Source: Trebouxia sp. TZW2008 (Eukaryota; Chlorophyta; Trebouxiophyceae; Trebouxiales; Trebouxiaceae). Taken from it: a stretch of DNA of 64,000 nucleotides. This document shows positions 1 through 12,117 of the stretch, piece by piece. How positions within the stretch are numbered: the stretch's first letter is position 1; the number at the start of each line of letters is the position of its first letter. The stretch is taken from positions 27,959 to 91,958 of the forward strand of contig BDIU01000111.1 in assembly GCA_002118135.1 (NCBI GenBank). The letters are read 5' to 3'. The notes beneath the pieces are model-generated. The model was not told the origin of the DNA and did not search any database. It worked only from the letters and a program-made list of their open reading frames with translations. A program made the translations under genes and the position numbers.

Positions 1-291
1 TCTATAGCTTCAAGAGGCACATACATGTCAGCCACCACTTCAGCATGTAACCCTCTCATAGCCACAGTAGTGTATGACCAAATTGCTTGTTGATCAAGGC
101 CAAGCAAGTGGTGACAAACCTGGTGGTGGTTGCACAGCAGAGGTAGGAAGGAATGCTGCTGCAACAATGAGCTCTATAGCTTCAAGAGGCACATTCATGT
201 CAGCCATCCTTTCAGCATCTAACCATCTCATAGCCGCAGTCGTGAATGACCAAATTGCTTGCTGATCAAGAATATGCAATGAGTGACAGAC
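1..291 (-). repeat. Tandem echoes of NOL6 exon 292-548 (3' part)
   Basis: Two further copies of the 3' part of the exon at 292-548 lie downstream in gene sense, offset by about 172 bp each (one at about 119-262, one at 1-110 cut by the edge). The copy at 119-262 still reads ELIVAAAFLPTSAVQPPPG and keeps a GT donor, but its 5' half and acceptor are missing. Whether either copy is ever spliced in cannot be told from sequence. Confidence 0.8.
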
Positions 292-3200
292 CTGGTGGCG
301 GCTGCACAGCAGAGGTAGGAAGGAATGCTGCTGCAACAATAAGCTCCACAGCTTCAACAGGCACATGGCAACCAGCCATCATGTGGGCTGCAACCCATCT
401 CACAGACAGACGGGCAGCCATGCTGAAAGAGGGGTTCTGACCTCCCACCCCTGTCACCACCCCATGGTGCTGAGCACGCTGACTCAGCACCCTGCTGACT
501 GATGGCTGACTGGACTCCTTGTCCGCCCTAGCTGCCATCACCTCATCCCTGCAAAGTCATTTTGTGAGCTACAGAAGTCTGCTCAAAGCTGTGCATGCTG
601 AACAGGGGGTGTGAACCCTGTCCATGTCACCAGCCCATGGTGCTGAGCACGCTGACTCAGCGCCTTGCTGACTGATGGCTGACTGGACTCTTTGTCAGCC
701 CTAGCCGCCATCACCTCATTCCTGCAACATCCTTCAACATCATGTCATGATGACATCATTGAAGTCACAAATTGCATGCTGACTCAGCACCTGATTGACC
801 GCCCCATCGTCAGCTGTGCACAATGTTTCGTGTCATTTGAAAACTGCATTGTTCTTACAAAACTTCCACACAGCCTTGTGAGGATTGAGCATCCAAGCTG
901 CAGCTAGTTCTGACAATGTGACAAGCAAGCGTGTATCCTAGCTCATGACAACATGAAAGAGTTTGGAATGCAACACAAAGCAGCTGACCTGTTGCTGAAG
1001 AGGAATAGTCGAATGGCAAAGCCATCAGTCAGGACGTCCACATAATCCTCTGAGGCTTCAGCGTCCAATCCAAAGCTGCTTTCCAGAGCTTGAGCTAGCT
1101 GCACACCCAATGCAGCCTTCATCTTCTTGAAAGCCTCTGGAACGTCTGCCCACTTGCCTGCAACAACCAGTGGATCTGAGACAATGCATGCAAGCAGCAG
1201 CTGTCTTGATGAGTCATCTGATCTTGACGCAGGCGGGGCATCCATATTTGAGAAGCATGCGTCCATTCACAGCCTTGTCAGTTTCATTGAGGAGATTCCC
1301 ACTATAACCACTGCTCTCAGAACAAATGATGCTCAACAAAAAGATGCTTCTGGCACAAAACTTTCTGCTCACCATACTGGCGACTGCTGTGAGTATAAGA
1401 TGGATCTGACCTGATCGTTCCAGCTGAAGCAGAAGCTCAGCAGATTCTGAGCGTCAGGGCATCCCTGTCAAACCCAGCAGCACCCCCAGGCCCCACCAGG
1501 GGGTGAGGCAGGGGGTAGAAGGGGGCTGTGTGCCTTGACATTGCCAGTGAGATTTACTGCTGCAAAGACGAAATGAGACTGACCTGATCCTTCAAGCTGA
1601 AGCAACAGCTCAGCAGGCTCTAAGCATCTGGGCACTCTGCCAACCCCAGCAGCACCCCCAGCTCCTGCCAGGGGGTGAGGCAGGGGGTAAAAGGGGGCTG
1701 TGTGCCTTGACAGCGCAGACAAGGGCTGTGTGCTGACCACCTTGAGGGTCAGGTTGGTGAGACCGCGTATCTGCTTGCTCAATCTGTCCACTGCTGCATC
1801 AAGCTGCCTGCATGGGAATGGGAAATCACATGTCGCACATGACTAATCACATGCCGCATGTGCATGTGAAACCTGCTAGCTAGAATCTGTGCATTTGCCT
1901 CAGTATGTTTGCTCTGCAGCATCGCATCCATGCACCCAGCATGGCTGATCAGACGACTGCCAGCTGAGGAAAGATGCCATAGCACCCACACGTGCCACAT
2001 CACACGTCACATGCACATGCGTACGCACATGCTGCCTGCACTTGCTATTTGCACATGAGACTGCCTTACCTGCTAGCTAGGATCTGTGCATTGGCCTCAG
2101 CATGTATGCTCAGCAGCATCGCCTCCAATCATCCGACATGGCTAACCACGCTACTGCCAGCTGACACGTGGCTGTCACATGCACTTGCCACATATCACAC
2201 ATCACTTGTCACACGCTGCAGGCATCAACCGGACCTGCTAGCTAGGATGTGTGCATTGGCCTCAGCATGTTTGCTCTGCAGCACGGTATCCATGCACCCA
2301 GCATGGCTAACCATGCTACTGCCAGCTGACGTGTGTCTGTCACAGTAACACACCACATATCACACATCACTTGTCACGTGCCGCATGCACGAGCCTTACC
2401 TGCTAGCTAGGATCTGTGCATTGGCCTCAGCATGTTTGCTCTGCAGTACACTATCCAAGCACCCAGCTTGGCTGACCACGCTACTGCCAGCAGGCAAATG
2501 CCTTTGCAAGGCATATTGTGCAATCTGGTCAACCACTGTGTGCCTCTCTGCTGGGCCACATTCCCAGACCACTGCTTCTGCAATGTTGCCGTCTTGAAAA
2601 CGCCGCAACTCAGCTTTGTCACCCCAGAACTGCCTGAATTTGGCTGCTGCCTGCATACGTCAACAGAAGATGTCTGGGTCAGGTGCTTAACACTGGGCCC
2701 TTTTGAGGGTTGTCATCTGGGGTGATTCTCTGTATGCTTCAGGGTAATACATGTGTGCTGTAACTGGGCCTTGTCGCCCCAGCACTCCCGGAAACTGGCT
2801 GCTGCCTCTATTCATGGCCGCAGAAAAGCAGCTGGAGAATGGTATAGTTTCCTATCAAATGCTGCCTGTGTGCATCAAGGAACAGTCTGTGCACCACTTA
2901 TTGACTCTGAATGTTCAGATCCTGCTTTCATCAGTGCCACACCTGAATATCATCAGCAGGAGGGCCAATGTCCCTGAGCTGCATAGCAGCGATGGGGTCA
3001 ACTTGCACCCCAACCAGAACGGCAACCTGAAGGGGTCTCTCGAGCCTTCTAGGGTAATGCTTGTTGAGGCTGACTGTTGCCAACATGCATAGGCTGTTCT
3101 TTTCTTCTCTGGAAAACAAGCTGCTCTTCTCCATGACAAGGAGACTGAACCAAAAGTTCACACCTGAACATCATCAGCAGGAGGTCCAATGTCTCTGAGC

Positions 3201-6200
3201 TGCATAGCCGCAGTGGGGTCAGCTTGCACCCCAACCAGAATGGGGCCTTGAGGGGCAGCCACCCCACCCTTCTTGGGGGTTGCCACATGCGGTTGGCGCC
3301 TATGGGCATGAACCAGGGTTGCTCTAGGCCCCAACGCCTGCAGCATCAAGTGCAAAGGCTTGACACTTGTGGACCATACTGGCAAGTTTTGTTGTATAAT
3401 GAAGACAACGCTAGTCTATGTAGCAGAAGCTGATTGATGTACTGTTGTGGGTTGGACTCATTACGTCTTGCATGCACAGGGAGAACAATCTGTTCTATCC
3501 AAAGCAGCATTTCCCACATACTCAGAAGTACCGGACCTAAGAAAGCAGCACGATGCATTATGCTTGCAGCTGCATCAACTTCAAAGCTACGCACGGCATA
3601 AGCTGGTTCTATTGCGACAAGATCACCTCAAGCAGATTGCAAAAGCCTGTTTGACAGATTTGGAAAGGCAAGCAGTCAATCCCATATGGAAGAGACGCCC
3701 TTACAACACAGATGCAGCAGCAGTAGCCACAGCAGCAATAACAACAGCTCAGGTGATAATGCCGATGAGAATGGGTTAGTCACCAATGCCGTTTGAAATG
3801 GCTTAGTCACCTGCTTCACAATGCTCTCCACCCGCTTGTCAGCTTGCTGCCAGCTCTGCGCGTCATGTACTTGAAGCTGCCCTGAAGAAGCTGGCTGTGG
3901 CAGTTGCACATGGAAGAGGTAGTCATACATTGTCACAGGGGACTGGCTGCTGAGGAACAGGGTCTCAAAGGTGTGCTGACCAGCGCTAGCTTGGTCTAGC
4001 AACATGACGCTCCTTTTGGCACAGCCTTGCAACTGCAGCACAAGCTGTTTGTTCACAATCGTGGTTCTTTTACTGTGCTTGCGGGATCAAAGCTGTTTGG
4101 TACACTGGGGCTACGATACCATTGCAGCTGACTGTGGCATTTGTACATGGAAGAGATAGTCGTGAGTCATTACAGGTGTGCTGACCGGCACTAGTTTGGT
4201 CTAGCAAAGGGACGCTCCTTCTGGCACAGCTTGGCAAGTGCAGCATAACCCTGTTGTCGGCTGTCTGTGTGAGCATGGGAACTGCTATCAGCAAGCACAC
4301 AATTTGAGCTGAGGCACATTCATTGTGTTAATCATCTTCACTTGCCAGAAGATATGCAAGCAATTGTACATGAGGGAAAGTTTTTCGCACAGCAATGGCA
4401 CAGGCAAGAGGCAGACCTGCTGCAGCGCACTCTTGCAAACATGAGCAGCTAAGTTGCACCAGCCAGAATTGTCCACAAACACCACGTCAAAAGCTTTCCT
4501 CATGGCCTGCTGGGATGGGGCAACTGTGGACTGCCCTCCTGACGCCTGCCCTGGGGTCTGCCCTTCCTCCCACTGCATGAAGATGCCCTGGGGAAAGGTT
4601 CTTGGATCTGCCAATGCATGTAGAATTGTCCGTAGCAGCTGTGTGTGGCTCATCGCGGGGTTCTGCAAGCACAATGGCGGGGTGTTATTGATGCCCATGC
4701 AGATGGAAAAATCCCGTCATTGGCGCATACAACAGCACAATTGGTAGGTACATGAATTCCTTTTGATACAGACACTTGATATGAGGACGACCTGAATGTA
4801 AGGCCAAAGCGCTTGGGCACCAGACACTGCAATCCGACTACAGTGGCACCTCTGTAGAAGTTGACAATGTTGTGTGAGAGCACTTTTCTTAGGAAACAGC
4901 AGTCGTTGTCAACAGAGATCAATGTATGTGTAGCAGAAGTGCTGTCTCGCCATGCCAGCTTGACCTATTGAGATAGTTGTCAAGATGCAACTACTGACTT
5001 CCAACATTATCAGGCATGGGTTGACTCATGACAATGCTGGAAGTCAAGACTTGAATGATGATGTGAGCAGTTGCACAGCAGCTGTTGCAGCGACTGATCA
5101 CAACCCTCATCAAGACAGTCTGAGATCTGACGGCTGTGACATCAATCCCTTTGTTGAAACATCAACACTCAAGCAACAGCAAGCTGGTGGAACAATGCAA
5201 AAAGAAACCGGTGCAGCCATGAATCTCAGCAGGTGCAAATGTGCAACTTGAAAGCACGTGGCAAATGATCACACAGATGCTGACCCAGATGCTGCTATGA
5301 TGAGTTGAGACAGGGGACAGGTATTGCTCACCAGTCTTTTCTGTCGCACCAGATGCGCTGCGAACAAGGTCATTAGAAAACCGTTGAAGCCATCTGAATG
5401 GCCAGACAGGCAATGCTTGCGCATCCACACCTGGAAAGCAACAGCACTCAGAAGATGAGTAAGGCTACACATGTGCCGTGAGCATGCATGAGGCATGCAC
5501 GTCAAACCAGCTGCTGGCCAGACAAGCAATGTTTGCGCAAGCACACCTGTAAAGCAGACCTGTCAAGCAGACCCGTCAAGCAATGTAGCCCCAAACACAG
5601 CAAGCCCAGCAGTCACGGCGACAAACCTCATACATCAACAGCAGAGCTCATGGTATCTGCTACGCACTGAGATGGTTCAACAGTCCGCACATGAGACAGC
5701 CGTGTGTCCAGGGAAGCTCTTGAATGAGGCGAAACCAGACATTGATGCCTGTCCGACCCTCAACTGTGACAGAACCGGTCGACCAACCTTATTTTGTGTA
5801 GCAACAACTGCCATTGCACATTGCACACCCAGAGAACTATCAACTTCTGGCCATGTTTGGGCATTTGATTACAGACTGCATACCTTCAGCAGCACAACAG
5901 CCTCTGATAGCCTAGGGACTGCTTGGAATGCAGTTTGTACAGCTTGCTCATGCTGGCTGACCATCATATCAGCAACGATGCTGCTGTTGTAATGTGGCGT
6001 TGGTGATCTGTTCCTAGCTGAAATCTCAATGGCTTGAGAATTACTGACTGGCACTACAGAATCCCGCTCTGGTTGCTTGCGTTTGCGCCCCTTGGGCTCC
6101 TTGTTGCCGCCGGCAGCCACAGCTGTGGCAGGGGCTGATGCAGCTGTGGCAGAGCCTGCCACAACTGTGGGATGTCGCAGGTTGCCGCGCTCTGGAGATA

Positions 6201-8534
6201 GCTTTGCAAGAGGGAAGGTATCCATAGAGATGGTGGGGATGAGGCGAATGGTCAAGTTGCAATCTGTACCAGCTTCGAAAGTAGGCTTCAGCACAAGGGC
6301 AGGCTTCCTGCACGCACACAATTGAATTCGAATCACATGCCTCAGCATTGATGCATTTGACACCATTTGCCTCATACGCCAAACATCCACAGCATGCCTG
6401 TAACAAACCAGTAATGGAAAGGTTTGGCCCCAGTGTGGCAGGGTGAGAGGGTTGTAAACCTAGGCCCATGAATTGTATCGAATGCCGAATAACCACTACT
6501 ACACTTCAGTGCCAGACTAACACCAGACCTGCAGTTATAGCAGCTGCACAGCTGCTGTGGTGTATTTCTGCTGAACTGGTCAGCGAGTACAAACAGGACA
6601 GCGATTGGCTGAAAACAAAAAGAGGTTTGTCATCTTTTCTGTCTGCTGCGCTAACTGTTCCGCTTTGGCTCTTGAGCAAAACGCTGTTAGCATACAAACT
6701 CACAATACATTCATGCAAGAGCACTCATCATGGCGCTCATAAGACGCAGGTGACAAGCTGTGTGTTGCTTCTGCTCCTGCGTCCGAAATGCCAGCAGACA
6801 AACAGACATTGCATCGGTAAGTAAGTATTCCAGCAGTTGGCGTTCTGAAAGGGCCAGCTGTGCAAACTTTACATGCTTGCATGCACACCTGGCTGTGCAA
6901 ACCTGAGCCACACCTATCATCACCACATAGCAACATTCATTTCTGAAACCTGAAGACATGCAAACTAGCTTGTGCTATGCTCAGGTGCCAAGCTGTGTGT
7001 TCTCACTACCCATAGATGTCAATATGATTGTGCAACCTGAGCCGCACCTGGCGTCGCCATTCAGCAAAACCTGTTCCTAAAGGCTGAGTATTCACAGTAT
7101 AGCACTTGCAAAGGTCAGGTGATAAGCTATGTGATCTAAGTATCCATGCATGTGCGCCTGATGTGCAAGACTGAACCATACCTAGCATTGCCATTCAGCA
7201 AAACCCATTCCTCAAAGCAACCTATCACTTGCTATGCTCACATGACAAGCTGTGTGATCTCAGCAGCCATGCATGTACACCAGATTGCAGATGTCTGAGC
7301 CCTACCTGGCATCACCATTCAGCAGAACCCATTCTTGCTCTTTGAACAAGGCACTCTTCTTCAGGTGAGCAGCGATCACAGCCAGCCACAAAATCCTTTT
7401 GCCATGGTATTTGCAGTCAAGGAAATCCTTGCTGTAGAAGCAGGATTTGGGAATGGTGACTGCAACATCTGCCACTGCATCGGGCTTGCTTATGCAGTGC
7501 GTTGCATAGCTGCCTGTGGTGGTCACTGATTCTGGAGGCTGAAAGGCGAAAGAACCCTGAGCAGACACAGAGACGGGTCAGGTCACCAATACATATGAGA
7601 CTCTGGACGAGTAGGAGCGACTCTTTCCTACAACACACACAGCTAGGCCAGCATGTAGCACCAGCATGCCATGTGTAAGTCATCTGCTGAATGGCAGACA
7701 TGGATTGCTTACACGACATTGAGCTGCTGTGCAGCAGCTGCAGTACACGCAAAACCGTGTGCGTTTATGCTCAAGTACTGGTCCTGTTTGAACTGCATGT
7801 CGCGTTGAGCCAATGCTGCATATAAGTTGATTGTGAGGTCCCAACATTCAGTGAAGAAACCTATCATACAGCATGCAGACATGCAGACAGCAGATAGAGA
7901 CTTACCATGCCTGACATGCCAAACGCCTTCAGATATGCTCCCGCCAGATCTGGCGCCACCTGCAGAGGAAGTTCATGCTTGCACTATGTTGATACTGATA
8001 GTAATAATCTTCATCCTTGCATTACAATGACACTGGCAATGTTTGTCCTTGCACAGTGACAACACTGATGGGTAAAATGTTTGCCTCTTTCCTGCAAGCT
8101 AGGTGTACGGCACAATTCAATCTTGCCGGGATGCGTTGGGCTAAGCATGATGGTACGGACGGTCATCATGCTGATTAGTCAGCAAGCAAGCATGGAAGTG
8201 AAGCAGCAAACTCAAATCGCACAAGGTAGCATGCAATGGACAGTGGCATTTGCGACAGGACGCAGTAGCAACACCATGCCTGCCTGACGCTGCAGGCTCT
8301 TGCATGTTACCTGTTTAGCTGGCAGTTGCAGCAAGATTTGCTTCAGCTGCTGCAGAATGTCACCCATTGCTGACTCCTCTGTGGCTTGCAGAGTTGTCTC
8401 TGACAGCAGTGCGTCCATCTGCAGAAGCAACACGAGGCATCATGGGCGATACCTGCGTAGTGTTACCAGCTCTGCAAGTTGAGCGTGCACAGGGCAATAA
8501 GTCCAACCTGCAACTGCAGCAACGGCGACTCCAT
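1..8534 (-). CDS. NOL6: NOL6/UTP22 (Nrap) nucleolar protein, 3' end off window
   Basis: Predicted SSU-processome component (Nrap/Utp22 family, nucleotidyltransferase-like fold) acting in the nucleolus on pre-18S rRNA. Thirteen exons join in frame: 8508-8534, 8311-8418, 7906-7959, 7306-7556, 5884-6307, 5332-5430, 4417-4662, 3811-4032, 3164-3358, 2400-2650, 1584-1807, 989-1157, 292-548, giving 842 codons before the left edge. The start at 8534 is a 9-codon exon reading MESPLLQLQ. Family blocks seen in order: TTTGSYATHC, KPALVLKP, VVLLKVWMRK, FDVVFVDNSGWCNL, KFRQFWGDKAELRRFQDG with EAVVWE, YVDVLTDGFAIR, and RLSVRWVAAHMMAG with ELIVAAAFL. The start of the 3164-3358 exon (acceptor before PLHLML) is the least certain junction. 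Most of its introns hold decayed copies of adjacent exon edges. Family match is from memory of conserved motifs; identity is confident, individual small exons less so. Confidence 0.9.
600..735 (-). repeat. Echo of the acceptor edge of NOL6 exon 292-548
   Basis: The 3' splice site and first ~90 bp of the exon at 292-548 (positions about 460-557) are repeated at about 630-730 with a 173-bp offset. The copy retains a TGCAG acceptor and the SQPSVSKALSQ-like coding stretch but runs into unrelated intron sequence. Together with 1-291 this makes both edges of one exon duplicated with the same period. Confidence 0.75.
1405..1562 (-). repeat. Echo of NOL6 exon 1584-1807
   Basis: About 150 bp repeat the donor half of the exon at 1584-1807 with an offset near 175 bp, including the HLEGSG-like end and GT donor and the PPLVGAGG-like proline/glycine stretch. 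The copy has several substitutions and lacks the upstream half of the exon. It sits in the intron between exons 1584-1807 and 989-1157. Confidence 0.7.
1868..2340 (-). repeat. Three echoes of NOL6 exon 2400-2650 donor edge
   Basis: The last ~95 bp of exon 2400-2650 (reading DSVLQSKHAEANAQILAS) recur at about 2236-2335, 2071-2170 and 1873-1970, spaced roughly 165, 165 and 198 bp. Copies keep the GCTAGCTAG core near the donor but collect substitutions; the farthest is most diverged. They are separated by intron-like stretches rich in CACATG/TCACATG. Confidence 0.8.
2750..3050 (-). repeat. Echoes of NOL6 exons 2400-2650 and 3164-3358
   Basis: Two different exon edges are copied in one intron. 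At about 2760-2812 the acceptor edge of exon 2400-2650 recurs (reads AAASFRECWGDKAQL, with substitutions). At about 2935-3045 the donor edge of exon 3164-3358 recurs with an offset of about 221 bp, reading VGVQVDPIAAMQLRDIG followed by GT. Both are truncated and unlikely to be used. Confidence 0.75.
4165..4250 (-). repeat. Echo of NOL6 exon 3811-4032 acceptor edge
   Basis: The first ~75 bp of exon 3811-4032 (LLDQASAGQHT region) are repeated upstream at about 4170-4245. The copy reads LLDQTSAGQHT and then diverges; its acceptor dinucleotide context is altered. Confidence 0.7.
5495..5555 (-). repeat. Echo of NOL6 exon 5332-5430 acceptor edge
   Basis: A ~55-bp copy of the acceptor and first codons of exon 5332-5430 lies about 117 bp upstream. 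It keeps an AG acceptor and the start of the LRKHCLSG stretch (as AQTLLVWP-type frames) but is out of frame beyond. Confidence 0.6.
6895..7215 (-). repeat. Echoes of NOL6 exon 7306-7556 donor edge
   Basis: Short copies of the exon end and donor (functional junction near 7306, reading VLLNGDA) occur at about 7179-7213 and 7046-7080, spaced ~125-133 bp, with a weaker copy near 6905. Each retains the CCATTCAGCA core. The intervening sequence shares AGCTGTGTG/CATGCATGT words, so whole units of exon edge plus intron were duplicated. Confidence 0.65.
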
Positions 8535-9136
8535 GGCGTCTGGGACGCGAAGCAACAAGCTGGTATGTTGCAGCTGAAGACTTAGCGTCTGATTGTCGCG
8601 TTTAGCCTGAAGCGACGGAGACAAGTTCTTCAAGTTGCCTGGCCGTTACAGTCCCGTGCGGGCGCTTGTCGACGAGCTGAGTGTTGTGGACCGATTAAAC
8701 AGCAGGCTCCGCTAAAACCTGTCGCTTCTGCGATGCCGCCCGTGCTCCTGTCCTGCCGCGAGATGCTGTGCTTTGAGCGCAGCATGCTTGCCAGCCCCCA
8801 GCAGGGCGTTTAACTGAGTCGCCCTTTAACTCGCAAATGCCCTGATGACCAAGCCCGTCTGTTCATCTTCTTGTGGCCACCTCAGCTTTGCTTTAGAAGC
8901 TCAGCAAGAAGCCTCGACAGTGATGTGCTTTCGGACGTCGTGGCGTACAAGTTGATTGAGTGTTGCCCGTGTCGAGCATTGCAAGCAGACGACGTTCAGC
9001 AGCCTTGCAAACGGTCGATTGCCGCGTATACAGCGTCGTTGCGTCTGGCATCCGCGTTGGCTGTATCTGCCACCTTGTGTTAAGGGGACGAACAGACTAA
9101 GGTGGCATAGTGAGCTGATCGAAACGCGCACGGCCT
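8535..9136. promoter_or_regulatory. Divergent promoter, NOL6 (-) / START-like gene (+)
   Basis: About 600 bp between the two start codons with no supported exon. It is richer in CpG than the flanking introns and contains a CGCCCTTTAACTCG block near 8819-8833; the same CCCTTTAA word recurs at 61580-61640 upstream of the glycine-rich gene. No convincing TATA box is visible. Confidence 0.5.
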
Positions 9137-11299
9137 ATGCCGTCGAAAGAGCTTACTCCTTTGCCCCCGCACGGCGAGCGTCTAGCTGGCGAAAGTAGCG
9201 ACAACAAAGAAAACTACAGCGTCGTCGTCTCCAACGCCAGCGGCTACCTGTGTCGTCTACAAGCCACCTGCCACTTCCCTGCTACTCCCGAGACTGTCTA
9301 CGCAATCTTCATCAACACTGGTGAGTCATGCTCGGCACTCGCTGCCAGTCGGTCCACTCTGGGATACCGATCAGTTGCATGCTTTGCAGACAACACCGGA
9401 GTCTTTCGGGACATCAAGACCAGTGGCAAACGAGAGGTTCTAGAGGAGGTTCCATGTGGACAAGGTTACAGGCAAGCAACGTTTGCATGCTTCTCATACT
9501 CAGCGAGCCATGCTGCATTGCTTTTGCCAAAGAGCAGTCCGCTGCATCTCAGCATCATGCACTACAAGCGATGCGCCCCCAATACAGTGGCTTTTGTCTG
9601 TAACAACTGCTTTGTTTCCCAAGACAGCTGTGCCTACATCAAATTGTCCTTACTCAGGGGTACCATTGCAGCCAAGGTGCAGTGATTTGTTTCCGACTTG
9701 CTGTCCTTACACCAAGATTGTTCTTACAATGAATTTCCTTGCAAAGAGAAGTTGCTGTACAGTGAACGCATGCATGCAGGCGAGTGGTTGAGGTAGAGCA
9801 GGTTGGCGAGTCCAAAGTGCTTTGGGTGCACAATACTTTTACTACTGAGGTTCGAGTCGTTGAGGATGACTCAGACCCACAACGCCTCAGAACCCAATTT
9901 GAGCTGATACGCTCGGTATGATGCCAAGCTGTCTGCACAGAATTTGCCAGTGTTACAATGCTTGAGATGCATCCCTTGGTGCTCTCCTTGTTGCTGCAAG
10001 AGATTGATTGCTGCTTGGAGCGTTTTGGTTCAAGTGCATGCTTAGCAATTGTACTTGTATCATGCTTGGGCTAGCTATGCTTGCTGCATCTTCTTGGATC
10101 TTACCTCTGCAACTCCTGCATCATCAGAGGTTGACACATGCTCTGTAGGACATCTTGAACCGGTTTCATGGAAATTGGTTGGTGACCCCAAAGACGAATG
10201 CTCAAGGACAGGTCATTGGCTGCACTGCTGTTTTGGAGCAGGAGGTCCTGCCTAGAGGTCAGTTTGATCGCCATAAGCGTTATCATTACAGTGACTTCTC
10301 TTTGCGACAACTGCTTTGGTTCCCAAGAAGGTTGTCCTCACTTCAAGTTTGTGTCATCAGAGGTGCCACCATAGTCAGGTTGCAGTGATTGATTGCCAAC
10401 TGCATTGTCCTTACAGCAAGATGTCCTTACATCAACTGTCCTTACAAAAAGAAATCACTGTGGCACCATCTCCCTGTTGACACCAGTGCCATCAGCGCAT
10501 CAGCAAGCATCCAACGCCACACATATCAGCTGGCCGTCCTGCACAAAAGCATGGCGTGCAAGGCCTTGATCCTGCTGTTCCTGCAGTGTATTAATTCTGT
10601 ACCTGTTCACATCATGTTATAGAGCATGCTGTGCCACTTTGCCAAGCGTGGCTCTGCAAAGAGCAGCTTGTTTGCATTGATTGTGTTCACCTCATGCCAT
10701 GTTTGCCAAACATTGGTCAGGCAAACAGACCCTAATTTGAGCCAGTCTCTGCACACTCGTGATTCAAAGTGTCGTTTACAGCAACCCACAGCAACACACC
10801 CTGTCAATTGATCAACCAACCTACACAGCACAGAATGTCTCACAGGGCACGCCCAGGGGAATTCAACAGTTGAACTTCAACCATCCTTATTGTGATGCTC
10901 AGAACAAGACATCCTGGCGAGATAGGATTTGGGCCATGCACACTCTAGCACATGTGCTGGAAGGTCTGGCCAATGATGGCTATTATTACAGGCCCAAACT
11001 GCTGCAAACAAGTCTATTTATCCTCTGCAGGCGTCCCAGCTTTCTTGGCAAGTGTGCCTGTGTTGGGATCAGCGCTGCGAGGGGTGGTCATACGCTCAGC
11101 GCAGCGCATGATACAGGACATTGAAACTATCCTGAGCCAGGTGAATGACAGCACCGATATACATGAGGTGTTGCGCCGAGCAGCCAAAAAGGGACATGCA
11201 CAAGAGGCTGAAAAGCAGGCTCATGCATCTAGAAAGAAGGCACAAGCGCAACAAGCAGCTGAAGAGAAAAGGGCAAATGTTGGCGGAAGGTTCTTGTAG
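9137..11299 (+). CDS. SRPBCC/START-like (polyketide cyclase fold) protein
   Basis: Five exons, 9137-9320, 9390-9471, 9780-9915, 10149-10257 and 11031-11299, give 259 codons plus stop. The protein matches the plant 'polyketide cyclase/dehydrase and lipid transport' superfamily: VYAIF near residue 55, TGVFRDIK, VVEVEQVG, then LLVEQ-like FELIRS, a long beta region, and the closing helix GVPAFLASVPVLGSALRG. The fold binds a hydrophobic ligand; the ligand here is unknown. The C-terminal ~50 residues are a charged alanine/lysine/glutamine helix (HASRKKAQAQQAAEEK). Intron 2 has a GC donor (AG|GCAAGC at 9472), needed to keep frame. Two MITE-like elements sit in introns 2 and 4. Divergently transcribed from NOL6. 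Confidence 0.82.
9584..9759. mobile_element. MITE-like element copy A1
   Basis: About 176 bp in intron 2 of the START-like gene. Ends are imperfect inverted repeats (left ACAGTGGCTTTTGTCTG, right complement CAGCAACTTCTCTTTG), flanked by TA on both sides. The interior has CTGTCCTTAC/TTGTCCTTAC words shared with the other copies. No coding capacity. Confidence 0.65.
10288..10461. mobile_element. MITE-like element copy A2
   Basis: About 174 bp in intron 4 of the START-like gene. Left end ACAGTGACTTCTCTTTG pairs with the right end whose complement is ACAGTGATTTCTTTTTG. This is the clearest terminal inverted repeat of the family. Interior carries GCAGTGATTG and repeated GTCCTTAC words. Confidence 0.7.
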
Positions 11300-12117
11300 C
11301 AAAGGGTATCTAGAATAGGAATACTGCCTCAGACCATATATAAGCAGGTTTATGCATCTAGAAAGAAGGCACAGGCATAGCAAGCAGTTGAAGGAAACAA
11401 GGCAAATGTTGGCGGAAGGTTCTTGTAGCAAAGTCTACCTAGAGCATGATGTGTGTAATTTAGCTGTGCATGTGCCTTTTGTAGGTTTCATGCCAGGCCC
11501 CAGCGTAGTGGTACTATCTTGGTAAGGCCTAAGTGAGTTATACATTTGCTCATCTGTGTTCAGTTCAGTTTCAATTACGTTTGTGTTGACTCTTTGATCA
11601 GGGGTGCATGTCTTTTGTGCTCCAATTTTTCAGTAGATATCTTAGTGTATAGCATAGATGTGTTGTGTGACATGTTTGCCATCCTTTTCAGTGGCACAGC
11701 TTACTGGTTGCTTGCAGGCACAAGATAGCGCAGTTTGTGTATGATGTTGCACATGTAACAAGTAAATTTAGTTTGAAGAATCCGGATTCCATCTAGCACT
11801 TGTCTGTCATTGGTTCTCACGTTGGGGTTTGTTAATGCAACACTCATATGTCTGTTGAAGCTGTACCGTATACTGTTCAACCCAGCCCTGTTTCCTAATT
11901 TTGCCTGCTTACGTTGCGCTGTACATGTACGATCCAAATCCAATAACAAGCTAATGCATGATGATCAGCACTCAACTTTATGGCTTATATATATGGTTCG
12001 CTTGCGCTCATATGTACAAGCGAACAGCATTGCTTGTGGACTGCAGACAGAGCTTGCCAAATGATTATTAGTCAGAACAATGATTTGCTTGTCAAAATCA
12101 GCCATGACTGCTTGAGA
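11300..12117. other. Convergent spacer with echo of START-like gene tail
   Basis: At about 11342-11432 the last ~85 bp of the START-like coding region, including its stop codon and the GGCGGAAGGTTCTTGTAG end, are duplicated at an offset near 130 bp with frame-breaking changes. The rest is relatively AT-rich with TATATA near 11986 and no supported exon. A TGTAA word at 11455 could be the polyadenylation signal of the upstream gene. Confidence 0.6.

Noticed and set aside
3447..3779. 110-codon plus frame inside a NOL6 intron
   Set aside because: Composition is protein-like in part (QHDALCLQLHQLQ) but there are no partner exons, no family match, and it lies antisense within a well-supported gene; left as unproven.
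5495..5992. 165-codon plus frame
   Set aside because: Overlaps antisense the NOL6 exon 5884-6307 and an echo copy; no motif.
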